Shown: one piece after another, positions 25,767-38,517 of the stretch
Layout: each line of letters opens with the position of its first letter
Position numbering within the stretch: the first letter of the stretch is position 1
Assembly (NCBI RefSeq): GCF_036785885.1
Contig: NC_092320.1
Span: 10,851,557-10,915,556, forward strand
Source of the DNA: Coffea arabica
Taxonomy: Eukaryota > Streptophyta > Magnoliopsida > Gentianales > Rubiaceae
Reading direction: 5' to 3'
Length of the DNA stretch: 64,000 bases
Position numbers and translations under genes: made by a program
Notes under the pieces: generated by a model
The model's database searches: none
What the model was told of the DNA's origin: nothing
The model's input: the letters and a program-made list of their open reading frames with translations, nothing else

Positions 25767-27577
25767 AGAAGGGTACAATTCTCTGTTCATTCAATTGTCC
25801 AGTTTCGCCAAGCATATTTTTATTGGCCATTTCTCTTTTACGCTTTACTGGACTGCATGAATGTTCAATGTCGTCGTTGTTGTTTAGGGTGATATTAGAC
25901 TTTGAAACTAGAATGGTGCTAATAAATAATGATGAGAAGAAGATGAAGTATTGAAGTGTTCAGTTTTTCATATTTTCTGCTATGTTACTTTTGCTCTCAA
26001 GTTACTAGTTCTATTTTGCATTTATAAAAAAAAAAAAAGGAGATCTGTTCTTATTATTACTTGTTTAAGAGTATTTTTCTTTGGTAATTTTTACTAGTTA
26101 ATCCCATACAAACACAAAAAGGGGTGTCATTCTTGATTGGAAAGAGAGCTCTAACATCCTCCATGCATCACCCTTTTGCAACACAACAGTCTTTCTGGGC
26201 CTAATTGAAAGATTTCAAACAGAAGACCTTCAGGCACGAGCATACAACAACGATAGCAATTTTGCAATTTTTTTGTGTCTTGAGCCCTATCAGCCTCCTC
26301 TCCTCAGTTCGATTTCTGTCATGGAAGTCGACCGCTTGATCACGAAAAATTGTTTGTTTTAAGTGTGAAGTGATGCTGTGCAACCAATGACAGCACAACT
26401 GACAAATTTGAAAGGGGTGGTTTGGTTCTCTATAGTAGTAGTAGTAGTAGCAGCATCCAGTAGAACTGGAACTACTTTTGAAGTTGATCATTTCATCTTG
26501 TGCAAGGATGATGATGATGATGAAAAGAAGAAATTAATACATACGGTTCAGTCTGCTCTCTCACAGGCCACAATGACTGAAGATGACCACATTAAACAAA
26601 GAAAACTGCGATAGATACACTTTCAAGTGATTTCCAAGTGCCAATGCCATCCTTACCCACCTTCCCTCGCCCTGCCCTTTTATCGCTTGTCAAGTGATGC
26701 CCATCCTGTGCTTTTCTTCAAGTCCAGACCTGTATGTATCCACAAAAATGTCAAGCCTAAAAGTTGGCTGGTGGTTGTCAATCTCTTCCCTAAAGTACGA
26801 CCAACAGGTGTATATGGCATTGTTCCTTTCTGCGGAACTAACATTTTAAGCGTGCAGATGATATATCCAATTTTCCTTAGTTAACAGGTCTGCCTCTCTA
26901 AAACATAATGCAGTCTTTCATTCATTGTTGACCACTCGATATATCTATGAGCTATCGACAAGAAGGAGACCAAAAATCTGCTAAAGAATTATCCCAAAAA
27001 AACATAAAGGAAAGGAAAAATCAAAACGCAGTTTTAAAGAACTTTCAACTTTACCCTAACCCAAAATTCTGAAAGTCTAGGGGCGGCTGATGGAATCGAA
27101 AAGTAAATTTTGATTTTTCAGTTTTTTTTGAGATTTGACTTTTCTGGGATTTGCTAGTAATTGCTTGCTTTTCACGTAAAAGCAAAATTCTTCGACCCAT
27201 GACTTCTCTTTCATCATCTATAACATGAACTAATAAAATTTACACTCACTAGCATTCTTAGATGCATGCCAAGCATATAAAAAGTAAAATTTAAATTCGA
27301 ATTGAGAAAGGGATACAAGTATCTAGCGTTTCACTTAGCTTATTTGGACCCTCCCGCAAGATCATTAAGCAGTCAAATAATGAAAGATACGAAAGGTAGT
27401 GGTAGTTTAGTCTGACAAGGAGGAAGAAAATTCTTGGAAGCGCTCGATCAATAGCAACTATCGTTGATTAATTTTCAAACTGATGTTCCAGAAAGGCACC
27501 AATATAAATATCTAATTGGAGAAACCATAAAGCATTCAACAGAACCAAGAGCCCAGTAGCTGAAAATTTTTAACCCA
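25767..27577. other. Spacer between UP3-like and P450 genes
   Basis: It begins with the UP3-like 3' UTR (AATAAATAATG near 25921). It holds short AGT and GATGAT runs (about 26426-26446 and 26506-26523), and the last stretch is the P450 promoter and leader. No other gene is recognised. Confidence 0.6.
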
Positions 27578-30008
27578 ATGGAAGATTTGAAAATCCTCTC
27601 CCTAAAAGTTGCTTCTCTACTCCTGGCGAGCTACTTCTTTCTGAAAGTTTTTTACTCCATTTGGTGGAAGCCAAAATGGTTTGAAAGGCACTTAAAACAG
27701 CAAGGAATTGAAGGCCACCCCTACAAACTTCTGATTGGCCACATGAAAGACTTCATGAATCAAATTACTGAAGCATGGTCGAAACCAATGAGCCAGCCTC
27801 TCTCATCAGATTGCACCACGCGTCGATCCCTTCACTCACAACACAGTTAAAAAATATGGTAGGTTACATCTTACAATGGAAATGTATCGTTACAAATTGT
27901 AGTTTCCCAAGAGGCGTTTCGCATGCATACAGGGAAGATATCACTATGTTGGGCAGGGACAACTCCAAGGTTGAACATTACGGATCCAGAGATAATAAAA
28001 GAAGTCCTAGCTAATAAGCAAGGTCACATTGGTATAACACCGTTTGCGTTGGACCCTCTTGTGCTCACTCTTACAGAAGGATTGACACTTCTAGAGGGTG
28101 AAATATGGGCTACTCACAGGAAGATAATGACTCCTGCATTCAAATTGGAGAAACTAAAGGTAATTTTCAAGCCCTTATCTCCAGATATCATTTTTAAGAT
28201 GGTACTAAGAAGCCTGGGATGTATGATTTAACAGTATGGATTCTCAAATTAATGTCGTGTCAAAATAGGGAATGGTGTCAATATTTGCAGAGAGTTGTGT
28301 CTTGCTGGTAGAAAAATGGAAGAAATCAATTGCTCTTGGTGGAACCAGCGAAATAGATGTCTGGCCTGACTTTCAGGAGCTGACTGGAGATATTATTTCT
28401 CGGACAGCATTTGGAAGCAACTTCGATGAAGGAAATCAAATACTAAAGCTTCAGATAGAGCTGCAAAGTTTGGTTGCTGAAGCCTTGCAAAGCTCGTACA
28501 TACCTGGTCTTAGGTACATTACCGTTCACATATGAGCTTGGTCTTTTTCAGTCACTGTCGTTAGGCATTGCAAATATACCTAATGGCCTCATTACGAGAC
28601 AATTCTAAATTGTATGATATCCTTACCATACTAATGACCAGATTCATTCCAACCAAAAAGAGCCAGAGAAGAAAAAGTTTGGACAAGAACATTACTTCAA
28701 TGCTCAGGACTTTGATTGAGAGAAAGAGAACCCTGATGAGAACTGGACAAACAAATACAGATGATCTACTTGGCCTGCTCTTGCAGTCTAATGACGAAAA
28801 CAGCCTGCAGTCTAGTCCATATAACAAAGATGGTAACAAGATGACCATCAAAGAAATAATAGAGGAATGCAAGCAGTTCTACATAGCCGGTCGAGAGACA
28901 TCCTCAAGCTTGTTAACATGGACGATGGTCATCCTGGCAATGCACCCAGACTGGCAAGAGAAGGCAAGGGAAGAAGTTCTGACAGTGTGTGGGAAAGAGC
29001 ATCCTGATGCTAAAACTATAAGCCAACTTAAATCCGTGAGTACTGCTCTTTACTTCTTTCAGACATAGTAGTTAACTTTTATAGAAGTACCAGTTCATTT
29101 AATACTGAAAAATCACTTAGGTACTTTAAAACTACGTGTTCCTTAAACATCCTCTGAGCTGATCATAACTCAGTTATAGGAACCAGAGTTAACCTCCAAA
29201 ATGGCCTTCATGCAACACTTGGATGAAGGTCATATTGTAAAACTCATCAAAGAAAAGCAGTGGTAATTGACAGAGATAGGGTTTTAACGTGGTTCTTTTT
29301 TCAAACGCCAACTAGAGCAAAATATTCAAATGGAAGTAATACCAAGACCAAGCTGTCAATTCCTTTTAATAGAAAATGCTTCATGTTCAATCCATTCCCC
29401 GTAGTTCTTTTTCTTTCCTTACTTCTTCCTACGCCTAGGAAGCGGAGACATGAACTGTGTTTATTTGAGTTGTGGAAATTTTTACTGAGACTTAAATTAA
29501 ATATTTACTGATCGACCTGTTTTTATTAGTTAAATAGTATTAGATTATGACATTTAGTGCTAATGATTGGGAATATTTACAGGTAACCATGATTCTTCAT
29601 GAAGTCCTCAGATTATATCCGCCAACTATCGCTCTGTATAAACATACATACCAAGAAACAAAGATAGGAAATCTCTCTCTTCCAGCAGGGGTAGATCTTA
29701 CGCTGCCCTTATTACTCACCCATCGTGATCCTGAGCTATGGGGCAGTGATGCAGAGGAATTTAAACCTGAAAGGTTCTCTGGAGGATTATCAAAGGCTTC
29801 GAAAAATCAACTAGCATTCTTCCCTTTTGGGTGGGGTCCCAAAACTTGCATTGGCCAACATTTTGCACTGATGGAAGCAAAGGTAGCATTATCCATCATA
29901 CTACAAAATTTCTCATTCGAGCTCTCGCCATCCTACGCTCATGCCCCCAATTCTGTCATGGCTCTTCAACCCCAACATGGAGCTCCCATCATATTAAAGG
30001 AAGTTTAG
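27578..30008 (+). CDS. CYP72: Cytochrome P450, CYP72 family, with a frame break in exon 1
   Basis: An ER-anchored haem monooxygenase. CYP72 enzymes act on terpenoids, iridoids and gibberellins, so the substrate is not predictable. Five exons: 27578-27858, 27933-28159, 28269-28513, 28642-29035 and 29583-30008. Visible parts are an N-terminal membrane anchor (about residues 10-28), I-helix AGRETSS, K-helix EVLR, PERF and the haem loop [10 protein letters not shown] with its Cys. All later exons join in phase. In exon 1 the frame from the ATG is good to SKPM (27790). The family sequence then resumes as [22 protein letters not shown], interrupted only by being one base out of frame (shift between 27788 and 27798). 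So this is either a recent pseudogene or a one-base sequence error. Everything else looks functional, with a length of about 520 residues. Confidence 0.88.
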
Positions 30009-30138
30009 GTTGAGTTTGGATTGCATTTTTCATGATTTTTCATAGAAAAATTATTGTGAGAGAAAAAGATAATAGGAAAATGTGATTACGGAAAACGACA
30101 TAATTTTTTGACGGAAAACAGCAATCCAAACAAGGCCT
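30008..30138. mobile_element. Foldback MITE copy abutting the P450 stop codon
   Basis: The ends GGTTGAGTTTGGATTGC and GCAATCCAAACAAGGCC form an inverted pair. The interior contains GATTACGGAAAACGACATAA, shared with the 13960-14120 relic. The left end coincides with the last base of the P450 stop codon, so the element would sit in its 3' UTR. Confidence 0.65.
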
Positions 30139-30460
30139 AATCGCGACTCAGGACACTGAAGCCCTAAGATGTTCTCAAAGACCCACTAAAAAAGTAAGAA
30201 ATGTCATGCCGTGATTTATGTCACCCGAGAAATATTTCTCAACAAAACCGTTCACTGATTTTTTTTATGATCAGAATTTCTGCGCACGCAGAATCTCATG
30301 ATTCTGACAATTTGTGATTATTCATTTCCTTGTGTAAAAATAATTCTGAAATTTGTTTGTTTGTTTTACATCATGAATGGATGTTCTGACCGCAACAAAT
30401 CCATTTTAAAGGATGAAATAAATTGCTCTGCAAAAGAACATGGCTTAACAAGTGCATATA

Positions 30461-33011
30461 CTACAAGTCAGCCATTCCATCTAACATCGAGTCCACATCT
30501 GGGGTTATGATGACGCGCTTATCGAGCTCCCCCACAGTACAACAATGCTTTTCTTCATCGTTAATGGCAACAACATCTTGTGCAAATACACAATCCAAAC
30601 CTACCGAAACCTGCATAAATCATCAAAATATCATCATACATATTATAATTGTTTCTTCTCTGAGTATGTTGTTTACAGCAGCAAAACCATTTGCAGTTCT
30701 TAACATAAGAGAAATAACATTTTTCCTTTTCTTTTTCTTGCCTCGGAGAGGTTAAGGACGATGACAGAGCATTTTTATGAGTTACATACATAAATTCCAT
30801 GTTATATCCATGAAACATGCCTACTTACATCATAAAGGTTGTCACCAAGCTTCAGCTTGACAGCGCCACTCCTGTAAACTAAAATTTTACCCATAAATCC
30901 TGCTGGCAACTCATCCAAACTACAGGACTTCTGCAAAAGTTCTCCACTCTTTGTTGGTTTAGAAGTATCTGCCATCTCACTGCCAGCCGTATTAGGCAAT
31001 TGCTTTATCATAGGCATGCTTGCAGGTAATTGAAGAAACAACATGGTTTCCTTTCCTTCCTGCAAAGTACTCCATTTTCATTATGCCCATCATTCTAATA
31101 ATAGTAACAATGTAATTTTTGTATAGCATTACCAACCGTTAGACCAAGCTCTACAGCAGCATTTGTGGAGCATTCATCATAGTTCAAGCTTTCTGAGGCC
31201 TCATCAAATTCCTCTTGATCAAGATGTTCTGCATGTCAGAGGAGCAAGATAATGTGTAAAAGTACCTAGGAAGGTTGGTAACTTCCCCATTTATAGAAGA
31301 GGAAGAAAGCACACAAGTCCACCTCAGTGCTCATGAGATGTTATCATTACCCAAACAACAGCAGACCAAAAGCTTATTGAGCAGAGTGGTCCATGCTCGT
31401 ACAATTTTAAGAATTTTTCTGACTAGGTTAAAGCACTCTCATTAGGTTACTCCTTGAAAGTCGAAAGGCATTTTATCCAAAATGATTACCTGGATCCCCC
31501 GAGTATGGTCTCCTTAAAGGAAGTGTTACAGGATAATTGGTATAATAATCCTATAATAACACAAGCAGAAGAAGGCAACTCAAGAAAAGAGTATGATGGA
31601 CAATATCAAAACTTCAGAGTGGATAATCAGTCTTAGAACTTGAATGATAAAGAAACTGCATCAGCTGCCACCTACCCACGGTTCTTTGTATTCTTTCTCC
31701 ACTCTACGCATAGCACCTCCAGCTGCAGAAATGCAGATTAAAGTGAAATGCAGCACCAAGCATCATTATAGCAGCATATTCACACTTTAGAAAAGCACTT
31801 GCCATTAGGATATGAACTATGATGCGTGCTTACACCCTTGGGAGCACCATATGACCTCATTGAAGGTGATGAGCCTCCATAGCCAAATGCCACATGTGCC
31901 GGTCCAGCTTCAAAAAGGAAGAAAGGATTTAAGCAATGTTGGTTCAAGAGCTTAAACATATATAATCTCTTGACAGAGGATGCAGCAATACAGAAATAGT
32001 CAATCTATGCAAGTATGCAATCAGTTTGAACTTCAAACCAGAACCAACGTGGTGATAGCAGAGTAGTCGTGAGAGAGGATGTTTAACATTTTCTTGATTA
32101 ATTGTACTACGGTCAGCTTTGTACTAGTGCTTTTCAAATGCAAGGGACACAAGAAAGTGCTAAAGAAACTTAATTGAGGCAAACAACCTTTCAACACGTT
32201 TCTTCGCACAATTCCAACTCATAAAATAATAATACTACAAGGATAGTACGAATATCATGCATCCAGTAAATTATGCTACATTACATAAATATCCTGCAAA
32301 TCAATGACATGAAATAAATAATCAAAGCCAAGAAAAAACAAAATCAATGGAAACAAATGAAAGGAGCAGCTTTTGCATTTGGGATTTCAAATAAAAAACA
32401 TATACCGGATTACAAACGTCTCACTTCTACACTTCGAAAATGCTAAAAGAAGAGCTTACGTACCTTTCCTTTCAAATTTAGGCTTTACGTTGACAGAAGA
32501 TTCCTACATATAACGAAGCAATCATCTTTCATAAAACAGAGCACTAACAATGATGATTTAACCAACAAAACTTCCAAACCATGAAGAATCAAACAACTGT
32601 GATGGGAGAGCACAAATACATTAAGCCGGCGTAATAGTTCCTCAGCCTGAGCAGCATCAACGGCATCTTCAACCTTCTCACTGAAACGATCAACAACATT
32701 TTGATACACAGTAATGCGAAAAAAAGTCGCAACCAGCACGAATTTGTAATATTCAATCCAAACACAGTATCTTGCTCTATGATAAAAAGACCGAGTTTTT
32801 ACGCTTTGGTGACGACAGTCTTTTGGTCTCTGCGTGGAGGAACTTTTGGTGCAAACCTCACCTACATTAAATTCCAAACCAATCTTTTTTTAATCAAAAC
32901 CCCGCGTTGGAAATCATCCAAACTTGGGATTATTTAGAATCTTAAGAAAGGCTACTTATATACCTTCCTAGGTGCATTGGTGGTCGTGGTTGCTAGAGAC
33001 TCTGGATCCAT
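30461..33011 (-). CDS. RPC4: DNA-directed RNA polymerase III subunit RPC4
   Basis: A subunit of nuclear Pol III (tRNA, 5S rRNA and U6 synthesis); with RPC5 it forms a TFIIF-like module used in initiation and termination. Ten exons: 33011-32964, 32861-32803, 32680-32620, 32503-32464, 31907-31836, 31722-31676, 31550-31490, 31228-31137, 31059-30829 and 30610-30461. Phases close to 286 residues. Recognisable blocks are MDPESLATTTT, VRFAPKVPPRRDQKT, EYKEPWDYYTNYPVTLPLRRPYSG split over exons 6-7, ETMLFLQLPASMPMIK, the conserved GKILVYRSGAVKLKLGD (exon 9) and TVGELDKRVIITPDVDSML near the C-terminus. The exon 5 donor is taken as G|GTGTAAG to keep phase. Its tail faces the P450 tail across 450 bases. 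No defect is seen. Confidence 0.93.
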
Positions 33012-34312
33012 GACAAAATCAATAATCAGATGATCAAAAAAGTTAGGAGCAGTCACGTTATTGTTGGTGAACTCTTTATGTACTGCGGAGTTGAATGTAG
33101 TTTGGGATACACGGCAAAGCTGAAACTAAAAGAGCGGTTGTGGAGGCTGAGAAAAAGGAGAGCGTGGAGGTTTTAGGCGTCCTGCAAAAAATGGAGGATG
33201 GCCAGTCACGGAGGCTTAGGGCCTTAGGATTTTAGGCCCAAAATGCTTTATCAAGATCAATGCAACTAAAATATGAATTTTAAGTTTTTTATATAAGGCT
33301 TTGGGCCTTAGGATTTTAGGCCCAAAAAGCTTATCAAGATTAATGCAATTAAAATGTGAATAAGTTTTTTATATGTACAAAATTTTTTTACACTAGTAAG
33401 TTTAGATCATATACATTCAAATCATGTACATTTTACATTAAAAAAAAAATCACTATACTATCAGAATGTAAAAAATTAGCTCTTAAAGTATGCCAGCACA
33501 ATTTTGTTGATGATTATCTTTAACGAAAAGAACTTAGTGAGCTAAAAAGAAAGAATTTTTTTTAAAAAAAAAAAAAAAAAAAACAAGAATGGAGCTCGTG
33601 GGGTGGCAATATTTTGTTATCCTCCTAATTCAATATTTTATCTACAAGTGTTAATTTTTAACTTTTCAACCGCGCTGTGATCACTATTTGACATTCACAA
33701 ACTAAGTTTAACTTGAAACTCTGTGATGGAAATCTTTGTGTGGACGCCTTCTCTTCTTGAAAGAAGATATGATATAACGTGCCATGGGAGACGAGATCGG
33801 TCATTCATATTCTCATTTGTTTTAACTCTCAGACTCTGTTAACATATAGACTCTTCTCATTGTTTTTGGTAGAAAGCTATTTTATCTAGATACCAGCCAC
33901 AAAGTTCTTGGAACTTGAGAGAGGATAAGTCACTTCATTTCTTCGGGATTTAGCAGACGGTTTGAAGGCATGATTCTTGATCTAGCTTGTTTTACCCCTT
34001 TCCCGGTGGAAAGTAAGACGCAACAGCTCCCAGCTACATGTAGCAAGGCAAGATGGATGCGTGAGCTTCGAGTGGCCTTCAGATCCAGCCTTTATTGAAA
34101 GTTGGAGAAAGAACTCATGGAACAAACTCAAGGTCGTTTGGGAGTGGGCCGTTTTGAAGTACACCGTGATTATGATGTTGCTAACCACTGGATTTCAGCT
34201 TTTCTGTGTGATAAATTAATTAAATATCAGAAAAGAAAAGACGTGGTATCTAGAGAACTGCCAGATAAAGAAAGATGCCTGTTAGTTAGTATTAAACTCG
34301 TATCCAAAGTCT
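33012..34312. other. RPC4 promoter region and MED20 3' flank
   Basis: A tandemly duplicated module with site II motifs lies at 33219-33375. A long A run occurs at about 33558-33583. The rest shows no recognisable gene and must hold the MED20 3' UTR near its right end. Confidence 0.6.
33219..33375. promoter_or_regulatory. Duplicated promoter-proximal module with site II motifs upstream of RPC4
   Basis: Two copies (33219-33295 and 33303-33375, period 84) share GGGCCTTAGGATTTTAGGCCCAAAA split into halves, then ATCAAGAT and TTAAAATATGAA-like sequence. Each copy carries GGGCC and GGCCCA (33235-33240 and 33319-33324), which read TGGGCC toward RPC4. They lie about 210-365 bases upstream of its ATG. 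Site II motifs drive many plant growth-related genes, so the duplication doubles the motif count. Confidence 0.65.
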
Positions 34313-37053
34313 CTAATTTCTAGCTGCTTGTGCCGATTGAGCCGTGGCTATCATTTGAGCCATAATACTAGCATACTGTGCTGCCGTGTGTTGTGAACTG
34401 TATTCATCTGACAGCCCATATTCTGCAAAGTTGGGCTCAATATGCACAAAATGACCCGGCAAGGATCTTTTTGAGAGAGCTTCCTGCCATATATCAAAGA
34501 ACTCGCCCATGATTTGGTGTGATTTTTCCCATGATGAAATAGGTAAATACTCCATCTGCCAAAAAAAATTTTTTTTTTTTAAAGAAAAAAAAAAAGGAAA
34601 AGAGAAAGAAAGAGGGTCATGGTTACCACCATATCTGTCATATCAAATTCATTGCTGATACACAAACCGCATCGTATAAGATGCAGTAAACATGAAGTTC
34701 TGAAGCATTTAGGACAGATAAGATATTCACCACAAAAAACAAAGATATTCATAGCATATGAACTAAGAAATGCTAGCAAAAGACGCAGAAAATTTATTAG
34801 TACAGAAGCTACAAGTTGGCTTCTTTTCAACAGTAAAAAATTTTTGACTACTTTTCAATTTCTAAAAGGCACTGCTTTGTTTCGGACAAAACTTACGAGA
34901 CCTATGATGTAGATACTGAAATATCATTTCATAGCATTCATCAATAATTTCTTGTGCTGTTTTCATTTTTCTTACTTATGATGCTTATAATTGTTCTGAG
35001 TCCTAACTGTATGGCCCAACTCAGATCAGTGACATCCAACATTTTGCTCGTTGCCCTCTGCAAATTAAGATAACTACTAGGCCCTGATGCATCCCTCTCT
35101 CATGCGCTCTAACTTTGTTTTTGTGGCTTCTATTCTAGCTGAGCTATGCATTCATAGGTTGGTTATTGACCAGTGCAAGAAAGATGCAAGTCAATGTCTA
35201 GATTTTACCAAGTGAAAAGTCACAGGGTCAAGAGCTTCCTAATGTTTTTATTGTTAATTACTCAGAAGACTAGCAGTTCTTAATTTTATTGTGATAACTA
35301 GTAAGTCGTTCATCTTGTCTACTTTTTAGATGATTGAATTCTTGTGAACCACAATTCCTAATTTCAAGTTCTCAATTATTAATCAAAAGATCAAAAGTAA
35401 AGCAAAGAGTTACGCCATAACAATTTCAGAATTATTGATCATTGTGGAACTCAACCCACAAGAATCATCAGCAAAATCAAAATCTTCGAGTTAACTCTCA
35501 TCAGAGCAAAGATTTCACACTTATTTCTCAAAAAAAGGAAAAATCCGTGACAAATCCCCCAACCCCCAAAGTCCAAACAGAAGGAAAATATTAACTGGCA
35601 AAACCAAGCATTGTGGGTCAAAGAACAGAAACTTAAGGAGAAAATCAACAACTTATCACTTTAGACGACTTTAAACTTCGATCAAAAGTGACAAACAGCA
35701 AGATCGTTGTACAGTAAAGTTCATTAGCTCTATAACAACCATACTTGCAATTCTAAGTACAGCTAATTACCTCCATAACAATTCCCCTCAAACTTTCAGA
35801 GTGGATTGGAACAACTTTCCCCACACGTAACTGGAAGTCTCCTAGTTGATACTGAAAGCCCTGCGTTTATTACAGTCAATTGTTTAGTGGTAAGTATACA
35901 AGACAAATATGTACGCAATGTGCTCAACAAGATTAGAGGCATTTTCAACTGCAAGCTCAGCTCCTTATACTGTCAATGGTTCAATCTAACTAGTTAATCA
36001 TTCAAAGCACCCTCCTTTACTGAGCACACACAATTGCACAGCTTTAGTTGGCCTAGAAAATGGCGATGAGAGAAAAAATGGAATCAAGCTTCAAAATTGT
36101 AATGCTGGAGGAGCTTTCTAATGGGGCGGACAAAAATAATTTTGCTCTGCAACCTAATACATATTTGCATGAAGATCAGTCAGATACAAGAAAAGACCAT
36201 TCAAGTTCTTGAACTATCGCGTATTTTTGTTGCATTCTTTTTAACCATTCTGCAGTTAAACTTTGCTTCAACCATTTGCCTATCCCTCTCCCTCTTCTCC
36301 ATTCACCCCACCCCCCCCCCCTTCTTCCAAAGTCATGTAGTGAATATGGTCTATCAAGACACAAAATTTAAGAGCAGATAAAATAGTGAAATGAATATCC
36401 TAAAGTTGACAGACCTCAAAATTAAGCGCTACCCTTGTTTTGTATGACTGCAGTTTTTCCATAATTGTCTGAATTGTAGAATCTGCCTCAACAATCAACC
36501 GCTGCCCTCTTATCACAAGGTAATACTTATTGGGCTGCTCTTGGAGTGAAATCCCCAAAAAATCACGAGGAAATTCCATCGCATTCGCTTGTTCTACCAT
36601 ATATGAACCCACGAAAATCATCAGAAATCTCAAATCCCAACCCAATAAAAATAAAAGAGATAATCGAATCCGCAGCTCGATTTATAACGTCAACAACACG
36701 AAATAGGAAATACAACAAAGAGAAAGCCCTTAAGAAAATTACCTCTAACCATGGGTTTATAAAAGCTGAGAGTAGCTTTCCACCTTCCTTCCTTGACCCC
36801 GTTAATGCCCTCCACACACTGAGACACTTCTGTGAGAATTTGGGTGTTCACTGTTGTGCCTGGATTAGGCTGCCAGTGCAAAACCCTAGAAACAACCGAA
36901 AAAAAATAATCAAACATTCAGTTTGATCTGCAAAAGCTCAGTCATGGTATATAATCTTTTGTGCACTACAACAACATCCAGTGAGTTACCAATTGAAAAC
37001 AGGGAATAATGCTAGTTCATACGTGGGATTTTTGCTTACCATTTGATGGGCAT
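34313..37053 (-). CDS. MED20: Mediator complex subunit 20 (MED20)
   Basis: A Mediator head-module subunit that pairs with MED18 and MED8 and helps relay activator signals to RNA polymerase II in the nucleus. Five exons: 37053-37040, 36885-36743, 36593-36415, 35860-35771 and 34555-34313. They close in phase to 222 residues, the family's usual size. The tiny first exon gives MPIKW; exon 2 continues [20 protein letters not shown]. Other family blocks are [64 protein letters not shown] and [20 protein letters not shown]. Its start faces the start of CTR9 about 1.46 kb away. No defects are seen. Confidence 0.94.
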
Positions 37054-38517
37054 GGCGGAATCAGTATCTGTTGCCTGAAAGAATTTGATCCGTTGGAATA
37101 ATTTCTTGGGCTTGTTTTGCACTTTCTTCCACCGAGTTTAGCGAGAACAAAATTACATCGGGGCTATGGCGGGTGGAAAAATGTTGAGCGGACAACCCGA
37201 GCCAACTCAAATAGTAGGCTTTGCCTTTTAACTAGTATTGACTATTGAGTTCGAACTCGACCTTAGATTAGCTCGATTGGACTTCTGCTGATTTGTTGAA
37301 GGTTCAGTAGAGTTGGCATTATCGGGTATGTCCTAAATTCGAGTTTCACTAACCGTCAATTTATTCTCATTCTCAGTTTCTCACTGAAATGTGAGTTACG
37401 TATTGGTTATTTATCCTGTTATGTACGAGTTACCAGTTAATACTGTAGCAGTGTTGAGTTATCATGCATGTATTCTTGTATTGATTCTATCATGTGAGTT
37501 ATTTGTAATTATTATTATAACTTAAAAAGAGAAATATATTATTTGCACCCCTTTTTCTGTTATTTGTATTATCGCTATTCATCTTATCATATATAATTTA
37601 ATAAATAAAAAGTATAATTAAAATGATAGTGGAAGTGCGATTAACAAAAATCGGAGCGTAAATATCATTTCTCTTCAAAACAAATAGATATACATGTTGA
37701 TTTGAGTGTAAATATATGTACACATTGACGGATTTGAGTTCCAAGTATGAGCGGCAACCAAATCTCTCAAAACTCAATCTACAAATGAATTGTTCACAAG
37801 CCATTTTAAATTGATTGCAATTCCAACGACATTATTAAGGAAGTAATGAATCACAAAAATTAGTATAATAATTATCTAATGAACATGAATCAATGTAAAT
37901 TTATACCGTTCCAGTCACTAATTATGAAAATATAAAATTTATTATTGAATTATCTAGAGTTTGTTGATTGAAGTTTTGACAAGATAAAAGACAAAAACAA
38001 ACAACTAATAAAATGATTAAAATCTATGAACACACGAGTGCATGAAGTTACTCCTATAAATTAGAATTGAATATCATGTCGAGGACATTTAGCAAAAAAA
38101 AAAAAAAAAAAAAAACCATCAGAGACCGGGGCTTGTTCAAACCGTTTGAGTTATTCAATTGGGTTAATTAGCCAAACACCTTAACCGAAACTAGAAAGCC
38201 GAAGTATAAAATCCCCATCAACTAAAATCCCGGTCCATGCCCCCTTGTTCATCCCCTGCTCCTGTTAATCACTGATACTGATAGTGTTCTAATTTCTAAA
38301 CGGAATCCTTCACCGGCACATATGTCCTGATTCTTGAGGTTTTGGCTTTCACTAAAATCAAGTCTCCACTCCACTCACTCACTCCTAGCTGCCTCCTAGG
38401 GTTCTAAGCAATCAGAAATTTCCTTCTTTTCAATTGAATTATGGTAACATGGCAAAATTGATCCGACAGCAAGTAGAAATATAGTGCTGATATAGAAAAA
38501 TCAATATACCGATCAAA
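37054..38517. promoter_or_regulatory. Divergent intergenic region between MED20 and CTR9
   Basis: A shared 1.46-kb stretch between two outward-facing transcription genes. TGGGCT occurs near 37108 on the MED20 side. A GAGCTCGATT-type relic (37190-37320) recalls the hAT-like MITE group, and an A run lies at about 38094-38115. The middle (37500-38050) is AT-rich with nothing recognisable. Confidence 0.5.

Noticed and set aside
25073-25790. Several open frames on both strands over the UP3-like gene
   Set aside because: They are shadows of the GC-rich coding exon.
26201-26614. Frames with Tyr and Val runs
   Set aside because: They are translations of AGT/ACT microsatellites.
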